A stretch of 56,460 nt of DNA, from assembly GCA_021797915.1 (NCBI GenBank), contig JAJZYT010000010.1:1-56460 (forward strand). Direction: 5' to 3'. The stretch's first letter is position 1. Each line of letters starts with the position of its first letter. This DNA is from Thermoplasmata archaeon (lineage in GTDB: Archaea > Thermoplasmatota > Thermoplasmata > Thermoplasmatales > GCA-001856825). A program made the translations under genes and the position numbers. A model generated the notes under the pieces. That model was not told the DNA's origin and searched no databases. It was given only the letters and a program-made list of their open reading frames with translations. Positions 8,424-19,207 of the stretch are shown here, piece by piece.

Positions 8424-9758
8424 TCAGGACATCTCCCTGAGTACTAGCTTCACTTTTTCTGAGAATTGGCTTATATCGTCCTCGCTCACAATGAGTGGAG
8501 GCCTCAGTCTAATCGTTCTCTCAGAAGCTTTCAGAACCACTACTCCCTTCGAGTAGAGGCGGTCAAAGAATTCGTCTCTTGCCTTGGTTGTCTTGAAGTC
8601 AAGAGCGTCGAGCGTTCCTATTCCTCTCGGGTTGACCACGAGGTTTGGATACTTGTCGTGCATCTCATTCAGGAATTCGACGATGATTGAGCCCATCTTT
8701 TCTGCATTTCTCACAAGCTGGTACTTCTTCATGATCTCAATTATCTTTGTAGACCTGACCATGTCTGCTAGGTTTCCGCCCCACGTAGAGTTTATCCTGC
8801 TCGAGACCTTGAAGACGTTGTCTTCCACTTCATCAATTTTCTTACCAGCCATTATGCCGCAGATCTGCGACTTCTTACCGAATGCGAGGATATCTGGTTC
8901 GATATCGTGGTGCTGATGTGCCCACCACTTTCCGGTCACTCCCATTCCGGTTTGAACCTCATCGACTATGAAGAGTGCATCGTTTTCGTGAACGACCTCC
9001 ATTGCCCTCTGGACATACTCTTTCCTGAAATGGTTGTCTCCACCTTCGCACTGTACGGGTTCCATTATGAATGCGGCAATGTCGTTCTTGTTCTTCTTGA
9101 ATGCTGTTTCCATCTCGCTAATGCTCTTATCTTCCAGTTTTTCCACTTCCTCAGCTGAATCTGCATCTAAGGGGAAATTTATCTTGGGATTGGTCAGTCG
9201 TGGCCAGTCGAACTTTGGGAAGTATTTTGTCTTATTGGGATCGTAGGTGTTAGTCATGCTCATCGTGTATCCGCTCCTTCCATGGAACGCTTCCTTCAGG
9301 TGGATGATTTTTGAACCTTTTTCTCCCTTCGCTCCCTCCATCATATTCTTCCTCACCTTCCAGTCGAATGCAGCTTTGAGCGCATTTTCCACAGCTAGTG
9401 CACCTCCGTCAATAAAGAAGAAATGGTTCATGTAGTCCGGTCCGGTCTCATTTGCAAATGTGTCTACAAACCTCGCCATCTCTGGAGTATAGATATCAGA
9501 GTTTGTGACCTTCGTGATCGCTGCCCACTTCAGGTCCTCGAGGAAGTCCTTCTCGAACATGTCCGGGTGGTTCATCCCGACGGCGTTTGAGGCGAAGAAA
9601 CCAAAGAAGTCAAGGAACTCCTTACCCGTCTCCATGTCGAAAAGCTTCATCCCCTTGCTTTTCTGGAGATTGAGTATGAGCGGAAGCCCATCTGCAAGCA
9701 TGTGAGATGAAATCATCTTTTTAATTTCATCTGCGTCCAAAAAATCCTGCGCAATCAT
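8424..9758 (-). CDS. lat: L-lysine 6-aminotransferase
   Basis: PLP-dependent class-III aminotransferase (444 aa) that transfers the epsilon amino group of lysine to 2-oxoglutarate, giving 2-aminoadipate 6-semialdehyde. Lat-specific segments are FLDFFGFFASNAVGMNHP, HFFFIDGGALAVENALKAA, EAFHGRSGYTMSMTNT, FIVDEVQTGMG, the PLP lysine in FGKKSQICGIMAG, and INSTWGGNLADMVR. Length is typical. It stands alone, with its own promoter. It could start lysine breakdown; the LysA-like enzyme at 39660-40922 could supply lysine, but that link is speculative. Confidence 0.92.
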   Translation of the reverse strand: MIAQDFLDADEIKKMISSHMLADGLPLILNLQKSKGMKLFDMETGKEFLDFFGFFASNAVGMNHPDMFEKDFLEDLKWAAITKVTNSDIYTPEMARFVDTFANETGPDYMNHFFFIDGGALAVENALKAAFDWKVRKNMMEGAKGEKGSKIIHLKEAFHGRSGYTMSMTNTYDPNKTKYFPKFDWPRLTNPKINFPLDADSAEEVEKLEDKSISEMETAFKKNKNDIAAFIMEPVQCEGGDNHFRKEYVQRAMEVVHENDALFIVDEVQTGMGVTGKWWAHQHHDIEPDILAFGKKSQICGIMAGKKIDEVEDNVFKVSSRINSTWGGNLADMVRSTKIIEIMKKYQLVRNAEKMGSIIVEFLNEMHDKYPNLVVNPRGIGTLDALDFKTTKARDEFFDRLYSKGVVVLKASERTIRLRPPLIVSEDDISQFSEKVKLVLREMS

Positions 9759-9778
9759 ATAACTAAATTAGGAGAAAA

Positions 9779-9790
9779 GATATATATTTT
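9779..9790 (-). promoter_or_regulatory. Box A promoter for lat
   Basis: On the minus strand the run AAAATATATATC is centred about 27 bp upstream of the lat ATG (9758), consistent with a leaderless transcript. By eye only. Confidence 0.55.
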
Positions 9791-9830
9791 TCTCAGTTTT
9801 AAAATTATTTCATTATAAAAATAAAACAAA

Positions 9831-10478
9831 TCAGTTTTTAATGTTGACGCAATCCTCCATTCTGATATCTTCTTCGAAGACTTTTGAGAGATAGTCTATC
9901 ATCTTTTCCAGGAACTCCATCTCATCAATCTTATGTCCCGTCTCTTTGGCCAGTGAAGTCATGAATCCAGGGTCCATATCGCATGGATTAATGTTGAAAA
10001 ACTTACTGAGGTCGGTGTTGAGGTTTACAGCGATTCCGTGAAAGGTCGAAAATCCCTTCACTGCAAAACCGATGGAACATATCTTTCTTTCTCCAACCCA
10101 CACTCCCGTTTCCTTGAAGAGACGCCCATCGCTTTTCAGACCGTAGCTCATAAGAGTGAGGTTTAGTGCAGTCTGGACCTGCTCAATCAGGTTCCTTACA
10201 TTAATTCCCCTATCATTCAGGTTGAACACAAAATACAGGACCAGCTGACCCTTTCCGTGGTACGTCAGGTTACCCCCCCTTTCTACTCGTATTATGGGGA
10301 CAGAGTAGTTATCCATGTTCCCTGGCTTGAAATGGATCCCTCCCGTATACGTGTCCTCATGCTCTGTTGCGATAATCGTATCACCGATCTTGCCTTCGTT
10401 CCTCTCTTGATTCAGTCTCCTCTGCAGGTTGAGGCATTCCTCGTAGTCCATTGGAATGCAACGGTAGAGCGAGATCAT
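9831..10478 (-). CDS. lipB: octanoyltransferase LipB
   Basis: Cytoplasmic acyltransferase (215 aa) that moves octanoyl groups from acyl carrier protein, or an archaeal equivalent, to lipoyl domains. LipB landmarks are VERGGNLTYHGKGQLV (substrate pocket), GVWVGERKICSIGFAV (catalytic Lys), FSTFHGIAVNLNTDLSKF, and the catalytic Cys in INPCDMDPG. In many members that Cys is followed by Gly (PCG), so the local change to PCD is a mild deviation. No lipoyl synthase or glycine-cleavage/2-oxoacid dehydrogenase genes lie in the window. It follows katG on the same strand with a 49-bp gap. Confidence 0.9.
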   Translation of the reverse strand: MISLYRCIPMDYEECLNLQRRLNQERNEGKIGDTIIATEHEDTYTGGIHFKPGNMDNYSVPIIRVERGGNLTYHGKGQLVLYFVFNLNDRGINVRNLIEQVQTALNLTLMSYGLKSDGRLFKETGVWVGERKICSIGFAVKGFSTFHGIAVNLNTDLSKFFNINPCDMDPGFMTSLAKETGHKIDEMEFLEKMIDYLSKVFEEDIRMEDCVNIKN

Positions 10479-10527
10479 GCTCTCCTACAGCATGTCTTGG
10501 AATAAATTATGATTGAAACTCTTGGCG

Positions 10528-12708
<2,181 letters not shown>

Positions 12709-12883
12709 TTACTCACGTCCTTCTTACAGTCACTTTTTGGAATAACATTGCGTTGTGTCTATCACTTAATGAAACCATTTTCTTACCTTGAATAATCAAA
12801 TACAAAATGAGTTATAAATGGTTACCTCAGCTGAGAGGATATGCGCATTTTCATTCCTCAATTCAGACTAAATGGAAGAAGTC

Positions 12884-13672
12884 CTATTCTATAATCTTAT
12901 TGAGCAAATCTGTCACCTCGGAAATTTCAGGAAGAGGATCAACCAGATAGGAAAGTTCTGACTTCCACCTCTTCTTGTTGTTTGCCTCTGATATCTTCCT
13001 GATGAGATTATTCCTATCAAATGACTCATTTCTCTTTTCCATTTTGCTTATCACCAATTCTTCGTTAAATTTCGCCCCTCTAACGTGTAAGAGGAAATAT
13101 AGATCGTAGATATCACGCATTCTGCTCCTCTCGAGGATAGCTGCTACTTTCTCGGATACGATCTCATCGACTTTCATGACAAGAATTGAAAAAACGGTTA
13201 TGTCCTCATATTGAGGCAATAGGAATTTCGTATCTGGTTCCAAGACAAGATCATTCCCCGTGCTGAGATCAATTTTTATATTCTGTAGTTGTCCAGTCCT
13301 TGCATTCAAAGGCCCTCTGACTCTTATTTCGAAATTTACTCCAACAACGTTATCTCCCTCCCTATGTCCTCTATGCTCCCTTTCTACAACAGAATATTGT
13401 TCGTTTAAGTTATCAAAGACAGCATTTATTTTGTCGTAAACTCTTCCTATCATTTCTCCAGTGCGTGACGGGTCAACAGCGAAGTCTAGATCCTCAGAAA
13501 ATCTGTTCAGGTTATAGAAATACTTTAGACAAGTGCCTCCTTTGAATATGATTTCGGTAGTAAAGACCGAGGAAATTTCTCTGAGTATCATAGTTAGGAG
13601 ATAATCCTTCTCGATCTGCCGTATATCTCTGAACCCGCTGGCTTTCCTCAAGAGATTTCCTTCATCGATCAC
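12884..13672 (-). CDS. AbiEii/AbiGii-type nucleotidyltransferase toxin
   Basis: Nucleotidyltransferase-fold protein (262 aa) of the AbiEii toxin family (type IV toxin-antitoxin/abortive infection). The family core is visible near residue 43: IIFKGGTCLKYFYNLNRFSE followed by DLDFAVD, giving the GG...DLD catalytic site. A later region (VSEKVAAILERSRMRDIYDL) matches the conserved helical part. Its start overlaps the upstream AbiEi-like gene by 11 bp, the usual antitoxin-then-toxin order. Biochemical targets of such toxins include tRNA in some systems. The pair is intact by sequence. Confidence 0.88.
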   Translation of the reverse strand: MIDEGNLLRKASGFRDIRQIEKDYLLTMILREISSVFTTEIIFKGGTCLKYFYNLNRFSEDLDFAVDPSRTGEMIGRVYDKINAVFDNLNEQYSVVEREHRGHREGDNVVGVNFEIRVRGPLNARTGQLQNIKIDLSTGNDLVLEPDTKFLLPQYEDITVFSILVMKVDEIVSEKVAAILERSRMRDIYDLYFLLHVRGAKFNEELVISKMEKRNESFDRNNLIRKISEANNKKRWKSELSYLVDPLPEISEVTDLLNKIIE

Positions 13673-14300
13673 CTATTGCACCCCTCAGCTTTTTCGATTT
13701 TACTCCTTTCATTTCAAGTAGATGACCAACGCTCTTCATAACTTTCTTAGATTTCATCTCTATAGAGTAATCAATTAGCCTGTCTACTTCTATCTTCTTT
13801 CTGTTGAATGCAGCTAGAAATGCCTCTTCCACATACGATAATGGAGGGGTGTTCAAGTAGATCGAATCAACTATTGCTTTCTCTAAGAATGCAACATATC
13901 TGTTCTGATCTCTTGTATAGCCAAAGAATCTCTCTCTTCTTATCGCAATAAACTCAATGGTGTTATTATCGACAAAAATGGTCCTATGCCGTTTTAAGGT
14001 TATAACGCTGAATCTTTTCACGATTTGTTCAGTAACTGAGTAATACTGGAATGCAGAAAAGAGACTTATATAACTTGGAAAAACTAATTGGGAGGCTATC
14101 TCATACAAATCCCAAATTTTTCCTTTATTGATAAAGAATTTCCCTCGCTCGATTCTAACCACTTTTCTGTTTGAAGCTAGCATTTTTGATACATATCCGT
14201 TATCCTTGTGCATTATCCTCGCTGCATCTCCAAGCGTGAATACGTTCTTTTCTTGAAGTATTAGTTCATCCAAGACGTCATTCATACTGAGATATGCCAT
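13662..14300 (-). CDS. AbiEi-like antitoxin / transcriptional regulator
   Basis: A 212-aa protein with an N-terminal winged-helix-like region (LGDAARIMHKDNGYVSKMLA, followed by VVRIERGKFFINKG) and a C-terminal domain like that of AbiEi/AbiGi antitoxins (YISLFSAFQYYSVTEQ; EKAIVDSIYLNTPP). In characterised AbiE systems the antitoxin represses its operon and neutralises the nucleotidyltransferase. The 11-bp overlap with the downstream toxin gene fits. The 5' flank at 14301-14385 has no other gene. Confidence 0.82.
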   Translation of the reverse strand: MAYLSMNDVLDELILQEKNVFTLGDAARIMHKDNGYVSKMLASNRKVVRIERGKFFINKGKIWDLYEIASQLVFPSYISLFSAFQYYSVTEQIVKRFSVITLKRHRTIFVDNNTIEFIAIRRERFFGYTRDQNRYVAFLEKAIVDSIYLNTPPLSYVEEAFLAAFNRKKIEVDRLIDYSIEMKSKKVMKSVGHLLEMKGVKSKKLRGAIGDR

Positions 14301-14385
14301 GGCAAGGTATCTCTAATTATTTCTTAAATCCTGTGTAACTGAATATCCAGAAATATGGGTATTTCGTTACACCACATGAAACCGA

Positions 14386-15013
14386 CTAAAGGGTTCCCGT
14401 TCTGTAGTTTTGCAACGCAGCTGCAATCATGTTCAGTGCCGAATTAAGAATCGAACGAAGACACGCGCTGTTGACTCTTTCTAATCCTGCCCCTCCAGTC
14501 CTGAATACTTTCCCATTGTTGAATGCTACTTTTGCCTCCTTCAGAAGGAGATCCTGAGACTATTCAGGATCCGGCTCTATTACCTTTACGAATATTCTTC
14601 TTGATGAAATCCTTGAGAAACTCAAGATTGCACTTCAGATATTCCAGGAATTGATCCAGCCACTCTTCGCTATCATTGTAGGCTGTTTGAGCTGCAGTAG
14701 CTGCAAATGCATTGGGTAGATCCACGCCAGTCGTTTCTATAGATTTCAATAAATCTTTTCGAAGCCTTTCGTTGGGTATTGCGATGTTGGAAATCTGTAG
14801 TCCTGCAAGATTGAATGTTTTGGAGGCTGAAGTGCATGTCACGGATCTGTCTGCAAATTCATAGGAAATTGCGGCAAAATTTGTGTGAGGTGAACAAAGT
14901 ATTAGCACTCTTGCCCTGGATTCCTTCACTTTCTTTTCAAGATCTTCGAAGTCCATTTCATATCGACCGTCTCTCAGGATCAAGGGATTTTCCAGAATCT
15001 CTCTTCCCAGACA
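14386..15013 (-). pseudogene. Decayed MalY/PatB-type aminotransferase (cystathionine beta-lyase-like) remnant
   Basis: The C-terminal two thirds of a PLP fold-type-I MalY/PatB enzyme. The segment from about 15013 reads EILENPLILRDGRYEMDFED, then the PLP-lysine motif SASKTFNLAGLQISN, and stops at 14564. Shifting frame near 14580, the family C terminus resumes as VIEPDPE, stop, SQDLLLKEAKVAF, then GGAGLERVNSACLRSILNSA, ending at TAG 14386-14388. So there is at least one frameshift, one internal stop and an apparent small deletion. A further in-frame stop lies at 15014-15016, and the N-terminal ~130-145 residues are not recognisable upstream. The open piece of 139 aa (14564-14983) is not a functional gene. 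Confidence 0.85.
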
Positions 15014-15226
15014 TTAGGGTTGAGTGCCCTTCTACCAAATGAAGAAAATGAAAAAATGAATTTTCTCTATCAAACGCAGCAATGAGGATTTCACATCGTT
15101 CCACAACATCACACAGTATTTTGCGGTAACAGTGCAAACCCTTGATGAAGAAAAAGTGCATCTAGAATGAGAGGGTAGAAGTCCAACTTAATCAAAATTA
15201 AATATCAAAATCGGTTATAAGCGGGA

Positions 15227-16366
15227 ATGGTTTCAATTAAGTTCAAAGCAGTATTGCCCTCTCCCACCGTTTCTCTGAACAACAAATTCGCTGAACTGAA
15301 GGAGAAAGGAGAAAAAGCTATTTCGTTTGGAGTTGGAGAACCCGACGCCACAACGCCAGAAGGAGTTATAGATTATGCAGCCCAAAAGGCAAGAGAGGGG
15401 AAGACCCACTACACCTCATCTCTCGGTATCAAGGAACTCAGGGAAAAGATAGCCCAGAAGTATAGTTCCATGACTGGCAAGGGCGTCGTTCCGAAAAACG
15501 TGATAGTTACGATTGTTAAGTTCGCGGTCAATATGGCGGTTCAGTCCGTGATAGATCCCGGAGACAACGTTCTCATCCAGGACCCGAGCTTCGTCTCTTA
15601 TCCCGAAATCATAAAGATAGCCGGAGGAGTGCCCCGGTACTTTCCGTCCAAGGAGGACGGGAGCCCCGATATTGATGCGCTCAACGCGATGATAGATGAT
15701 AGGACAAAGTTGATACTAATCAACTCTCCTTCAAATCCTCACGGGTGGGTCGCTTCTCAACAGGACATGAAGGGAATAGTTGATGCTGCAATCGACCACA
15801 AACTGTACGTCGCTTCTGACGAGATATATGAGAGCATCATTTACGAGGGAAAGCACATCTCGCCCCTATCGTTCCCCGGGATGGAAGACAGGACATTTGT
15901 GATCAACGGTTTCTCCAAGAGTCACGCTATGACTGGATGGAGGATTGGTTACCTGATTCCTCCTCCGGAATTCACAAACTACATAGACTCGTACCAACAA
16001 CAGACAATCACATGTGCACCTTCTGTTTCTCAGTATGCAGCTTTGAAGACCTTTGATGATCCAAATTTTCCACTGAATCTGAGAAACACATTCATGAGGA
16101 GGAGAGATACCCTTAACTCCATCCTGTCAAAAAGTGACAAGATTGAGTTCCGACAACCGGCTGGAACATTTTATGCATTTCCTAAACTGAGAAACGGGAT
16201 GACTGGAGAGGAGTTCTCAGAAAAACTTCTGAAGAAGGAGAAGGTTCTGGTTACACCTGGATCTGGCTTTGGCCCATCTGGAAAAAATAAGGTTAGGATG
16301 TCTTTTGCCCTTTCAGATAAAGATCTAGAAGAGGGTGCAAAAAGAATTGTTGAATTCCTGGCTTGA
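15227..16366 (+). CDS. class I aminotransferase (aspartate aminotransferase family)
   Basis: PLP-dependent aminotransferase of 379 aa. Landmarks are ISFGVGEPDATTP, HYTSSLGIKELREKIA, INSPSNPHGWV, YVASDEIYESIIY, the PLP lysine in NGFSKSHAMTGWRIGY, and the substrate Arg in KNKVRMSFA. Closest general class is the archaeal/thermophile aspartate aminotransferase subgroup I-gamma, but substrate range cannot be read from sequence. Residues at the usual TPGAKQA site are IVKFAVN and SPSNPHG replaces the common NPSNPTG; both are mild deviations. It stands alone. Confidence 0.9.
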   Translation: MVSIKFKAVLPSPTVSLNNKFAELKEKGEKAISFGVGEPDATTPEGVIDYAAQKAREGKTHYTSSLGIKELREKIAQKYSSMTGKGVVPKNVIVTIVKFAVNMAVQSVIDPGDNVLIQDPSFVSYPEIIKIAGGVPRYFPSKEDGSPDIDALNAMIDDRTKLILINSPSNPHGWVASQQDMKGIVDAAIDHKLYVASDEIYESIIYEGKHISPLSFPGMEDRTFVINGFSKSHAMTGWRIGYLIPPPEFTNYIDSYQQQTITCAPSVSQYAALKTFDDPNFPLNLRNTFMRRRDTLNSILSKSDKIEFRQPAGTFYAFPKLRNGMTGEEFSEKLLKKEKVLVTPGSGFGPSGKNKVRMSFALSDKDLEEGAKRIVEFLA

Positions 16367-16431
16367 TTTCAGCTTCTGGTCCAGGGATTAGTACAGATAT
16401 CGCAGAATAAAGTTAAGCCGTCCAAGAGTTA

Positions 16432-16815
16432 TTACTTTCTCTTCTTCCTGTAAGCTGTATACTTCATCTGGTCGAATTCCAGGACGTGCCTGATCTTCTT
16501 CGAAATGAGATACTTGCTCATATCTTCTGAAACGTCTCTAACATAAGTCTCCGGCAGCGGTGCCAGTATGGTTATCTCTTTCCTATCGAGTGGAAAAATC
16601 ATCCTCAATTTTCCTTCCCTTGTGTAGCCCTCAGGTTTTCTGTTGTTCTTGATGTCCTGCATATTAAGCATAATGATCACATCCCTGTGATCCGGCTCAT
16701 CTTCCATTTCATTCGTTTCCCTGAAAAAAAGTTCCATCAAACCGCGGAAGCTTTTCTCTAACTGTTTCCATTCAAAAGTTTGAGGGAAAATTATGTGTCC
16801 GCTCCAGTTCTTCAT
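16432..16815 (-). CDS. conserved-looking hypothetical protein
   Basis: A 127-aa soluble protein, not recognised. It is rich in charged residues, has no transmembrane segment, and ends in a basic tail (AYRKKRK). It lies 7 bp downstream of rpoK on the same strand and is probably co-transcribed with it, so a role in transcription or translation is possible but unproven. The tight operon position and normal composition support a real gene. Confidence 0.65.
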   Translation of the reverse strand: MKNWSGHIIFPQTFEWKQLEKSFRGLMELFFRETNEMEDEPDHRDVIIMLNMQDIKNNRKPEGYTREGKLRMIFPLDRKEITILAPLPETYVRDVSEDMSKYLISKKIRHVLEFDQMKYTAYRKKRK

Positions 16816-16822
16816 GGAGAAC

Positions 16823-17014
16823 CTACTTTGTCCTCGATCTCTTCTTGACTGTCATCGGTATTGCCCCGTTCTCGAATTCGACTAAAGCTATCCTCAAAGG
16901 GTCTATGACATTCTTTGGGATCTCTATGATAATGGGTGCCCCCATCGATACTTGGAGGGCCCTAGCACCAACTATTCTAGCCTTCTCATACTTAGAGTAC
17001 TTTCTTTTAGACAT
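16823..17014 (-). CDS. rpoK: DNA-directed RNA polymerase subunit K
   Basis: Small archaeal RNA polymerase subunit (omega/Rpb6 homologue), 63 aa from the internal ATG at 17014. The family core is unmistakable: [20 protein letters not shown], followed by [21 protein letters not shown] longer start at 17056 would add 14 residues lacking resemblance to RpoK; the shorter start gives the usual [13 protein letters not shown] beginning. It sits between a GAF-type reductase and a hypothetical gene, all on the minus strand. Confidence 0.92.
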   Translation of the reverse strand: MSKRKYSKYEKARIVGARALQVSMGAPIIIEIPKNVIDPLRIALVEFENGAIPMTVKKRSRTK

Positions 17015-17074
17015 TAAACCACCTGTAGAATACTTGATAATACTTGAAGCTGTCACAAATCTCCTCTTCTTTAG

Positions 17075-17614
17075 TTATAGCCTCATCCCTATTAAGTTTA
17101 TTATTCGGTCTAAGAAATGTTTGTCGTTGTTCGAGAATGGGTCGACGGAATCGCTGTCAATATCGATTTCTCCAGTTACCTTCCCATCCCTAAAGATGGG
17201 TGCCACCAGCTCTGACTTCGTTTCCGGGAAGCAAGCAATGTATCTAGAATCTTTTGAGACATCAGGTACGACGACAGTCAGCTCCTCTTTAGCCGCGAGT
17301 CCGCAAATCCCGTCTCCTACCTTTATCTTGGTGTGTTCTGTTTCCCTAGGGCCCGAGTAAGTTCGAAGTACGAGATTCTCCCCCTCAATCATATAGATTC
17401 CAACCCAGTTGTAGTGTGGAACCCTTTTGTTTAGAAATTTCACAACAAAAGTTGCCAGGTCACCTGTCTGAGTACTCAATTCATTTTCAAATACATTAAG
17501 CAGCGAATCAAAATCTACATTTCTCACTTTCCTTGATTGACATTTGTTATTTATATTTGAGAGAGACGTTACGTTTACGGACCATTGAGTCACCAAAGTA
17601 TTTATGTTAGCCAT
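17075..17614 (-). CDS. GAF-domain protein, free methionine-(R)-sulfoxide reductase type
   Basis: Single GAF domain of the fRMsr family, which reduces free methionine-R-sulfoxide. Family marks are NWVGIYMIEGENLVL, VGDGICGLAA, and YIACFPETKSELVAPIF with two candidate redox Cys residues, then VTGEIDIDSDSVDPFSNND. The first 29 residues have no GAF similarity, and a GTG at 17527 (KVRNVDFDSLLNVFE) is a plausible alternative start that would also remove the overlap with the divergent gene at 17625. Neighbouring rpoK is downstream. Together with katG this adds oxidative-stress capacity. Confidence 0.8.
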   Translation of the reverse strand: MANINTLVTQWSVNVTSLSNINNKCQSRKVRNVDFDSLLNVFENELSTQTGDLATFVVKFLNKRVPHYNWVGIYMIEGENLVLRTYSGPRETEHTKIKVGDGICGLAAKEELTVVVPDVSKDSRYIACFPETKSELVAPIFRDGKVTGEIDIDSDSVDPFSNNDKHFLDRIINLIGMRL

Positions 17615-17624
17615 TTTTCAATGG

Positions 17625-18434
17625 ATGATGCTGTACCTAGTTTCCGTCGATAAACTCAAAGGGGAAGGAAAAGAGCTAGCAATTACTAAAGAAGAGTTCT
17701 CTACGATCTATCTGGATATTCTACAAAACGGAAAATCCAACTTCAATGGACAGGATGTCTCGCTCTCTCCCGGGTTCAAGAAGAAAGGAATAGACTATTC
17801 GGCATTACGCGACAGCCTCGAACTTCTGAACAGGAAATTGTTATCGTCGAAACTGACGGAAGATCAGATAATAGAAAAGATAATTACCACCCTCGATGAG
17901 ATGGAGAAGTTTGAAAACTTTCTCGCTCAAAAAGTGGAAGAAACATCTACTTTTATGAAGTATGCGACATCCGTAAATAGCGGTTTTTCCGAACAGATTT
18001 CAAAAATGTTGACCGAGATTCGGGGATTTGTAAAAGAGTTGGAACATTCACTGGATGAATACGTCGATAGGAGCGCTCCCAATCTGAAGAAGATTGTTGG
18101 GTACAAGGTTGCTGCAAGATTGCTGAAGTCGTTTGGCGGAACCAAGAATCTGGCCCTTAGTTCGGCAAGTACGGTGCAGATAATAGGTGCTGAAAAGGCT
18201 TTTTTCAGGTTCAGAAAGGGAAGGGGAACACCGCCTAAGCACGGGATAATATACGAAATTCCAGACATCTACAAGGCATCAAGTAACGATGCAGGCAAGA
18301 TTTCCAGAGCCTATTCAAATGCAATAGTGAAAGCCGCCAGGGCAGACCTAGTGGGAATTGTATCTGAATCTGACGTAAAACTGAAGAAGAGGGTCGAGGA
18401 GATAAAGAGATCAAACAGGAAGTATGATATATGA
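17625..18434 (+). CDS. Nop5/Nop56-family C/D-box sRNP core protein (short form)
   Basis: RNA-binding scaffold of archaeal 2'-O-methylation complexes, about 269 aa from ATG 17625 (an ATG 21 bp upstream is also in frame). The Nop domain lies in the C-terminal half: SAPNLKKIVGYKVAARLLKS, then LALSSASTVQIIGAEKAFFR and GTPPKHGIIYEIPDIY. A coiled coil precedes it (about residues 75-140). The fibrillarin-binding N-terminal domain looks reduced relative to typical archaeal Nop5 (about 370-400 aa). No fibrillarin gene is adjacent, although the two are neighbours in many archaea. The last 24 bp overlap the convergent gene. Confidence 0.85.
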   Translation: MMLYLVSVDKLKGEGKELAITKEEFSTIYLDILQNGKSNFNGQDVSLSPGFKKKGIDYSALRDSLELLNRKLLSSKLTEDQIIEKIITTLDEMEKFENFLAQKVEETSTFMKYATSVNSGFSEQISKMLTEIRGFVKELEHSLDEYVDRSAPNLKKIVGYKVAARLLKSFGGTKNLALSSASTVQIIGAEKAFFRFRKGRGTPPKHGIIYEIPDIYKASSNDAGKISRAYSNAIVKAARADLVGIVSESDVKLKKRVEEIKRSNRKYDI

Positions 18435-19094
18435 AGTCACCGTGAAATGGAGGAATGCAACCGCTCCCCACTCGTCGGCGACTATAACTGTGTACTGGCC
18501 AGCTGGGAAATATACGAAGTGATATGAACCGTTGATGGAGTTTGAGGGAGCCCAGTATCCTGAAAACGTGACTGCATTGGATAGCGTGATTGGTATTAGT
18601 AAGTTGCTAGATGAATTGAATGAATTGCCTTGGGAAAGGATGTACCCATTGCTGCTCAGGCCCAATATCTTGTAACTGCTCACCATGTAGATAAGTGGGC
18701 ACATGTACACCCCAGGCTGCCACATATTTAGGGGCTTTGCAGTTACGATGGAGCTGCTTGAAACATTGCCCGGAACAACAGCAAAACCATAAGGAATATC
18801 TAGGCTACAGGGAGAGATAGTAAGTCGAATCTTCTCCCCTCCAATGGTGGGCCACAAGTCACTTACGTTGAAGATCGACGTAGGTCCGTTGTTGTATATT
18901 CCCAATCGCAAAGTGATGTTCTGCCCAGATATTATGCTCTGGCTATCCTCAGACGCAATCAGAGTTAACTGTCTCTCGCTGTTGCCATACAGTGAGAAAG
19001 GTCCCCAGTAGTAGAGCGATACCACAGCAATGACTATTAAGACCGCAACGACCGCTGAAACTATGGTAACTTTCTTTCTTGTGGATGTCTCCAA
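18411..19094 (-). CDS. membrane-anchored exported protein of unknown function
   Basis: A 227-aa protein with one N-terminal hydrophobic segment after a basic head (STRKKVTIVSAVVAVLIVIA), followed by an extracytoplasmic domain rich in Ser, Asn, Gly and Tyr with several N-x-S/T sequons. No catalytic motif is recognised. The C-terminal domain (YHFVYFPAGQYTVIVADEWG) resembles a beta-sandwich. It probably lies on the cell surface. The next gene on the same strand (19208-20269) also encodes a surface protein, 113 bp upstream. Confidence 0.65.
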   Translation of the reverse strand: METSTRKKVTIVSAVVAVLIVIAVVSLYYWGPFSLYGNSERQLTLIASEDSQSIISGQNITLRLGIYNNGPTSIFNVSDLWPTIGGEKIRLTISPCSLDIPYGFAVVPGNVSSSSIVTAKPLNMWQPGVYMCPLIYMVSSYKILGLSSNGYILSQGNSFNSSSNLLIPITLSNAVTFSGYWAPSNSINGSYHFVYFPAGQYTVIVADEWGAVAFLHFTVTSYIILPV

Positions 19095-19179
19095 TTAGAC
19101 TCTCCTCATTAGGCAATAACTGTTACTTCACTATATACGATTTTCCCAGAAGTCGATATAAAGATCAGTCTTTGGGGAG

Positions 19180-19205
19180 AAAATTAAGAAAAATAAAAGA
19201 AAAAA
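19180..19205 (-). terminator. Oligo-T terminator region after the surface-protein gene
   Basis: On the minus strand this is a T-rich run broken by a few C and A residues, directly after the stop codon at 19208. Archaeal polymerases stop at such tracts. By eye only. Confidence 0.45.
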
Positions 19206-19207
19206 TT

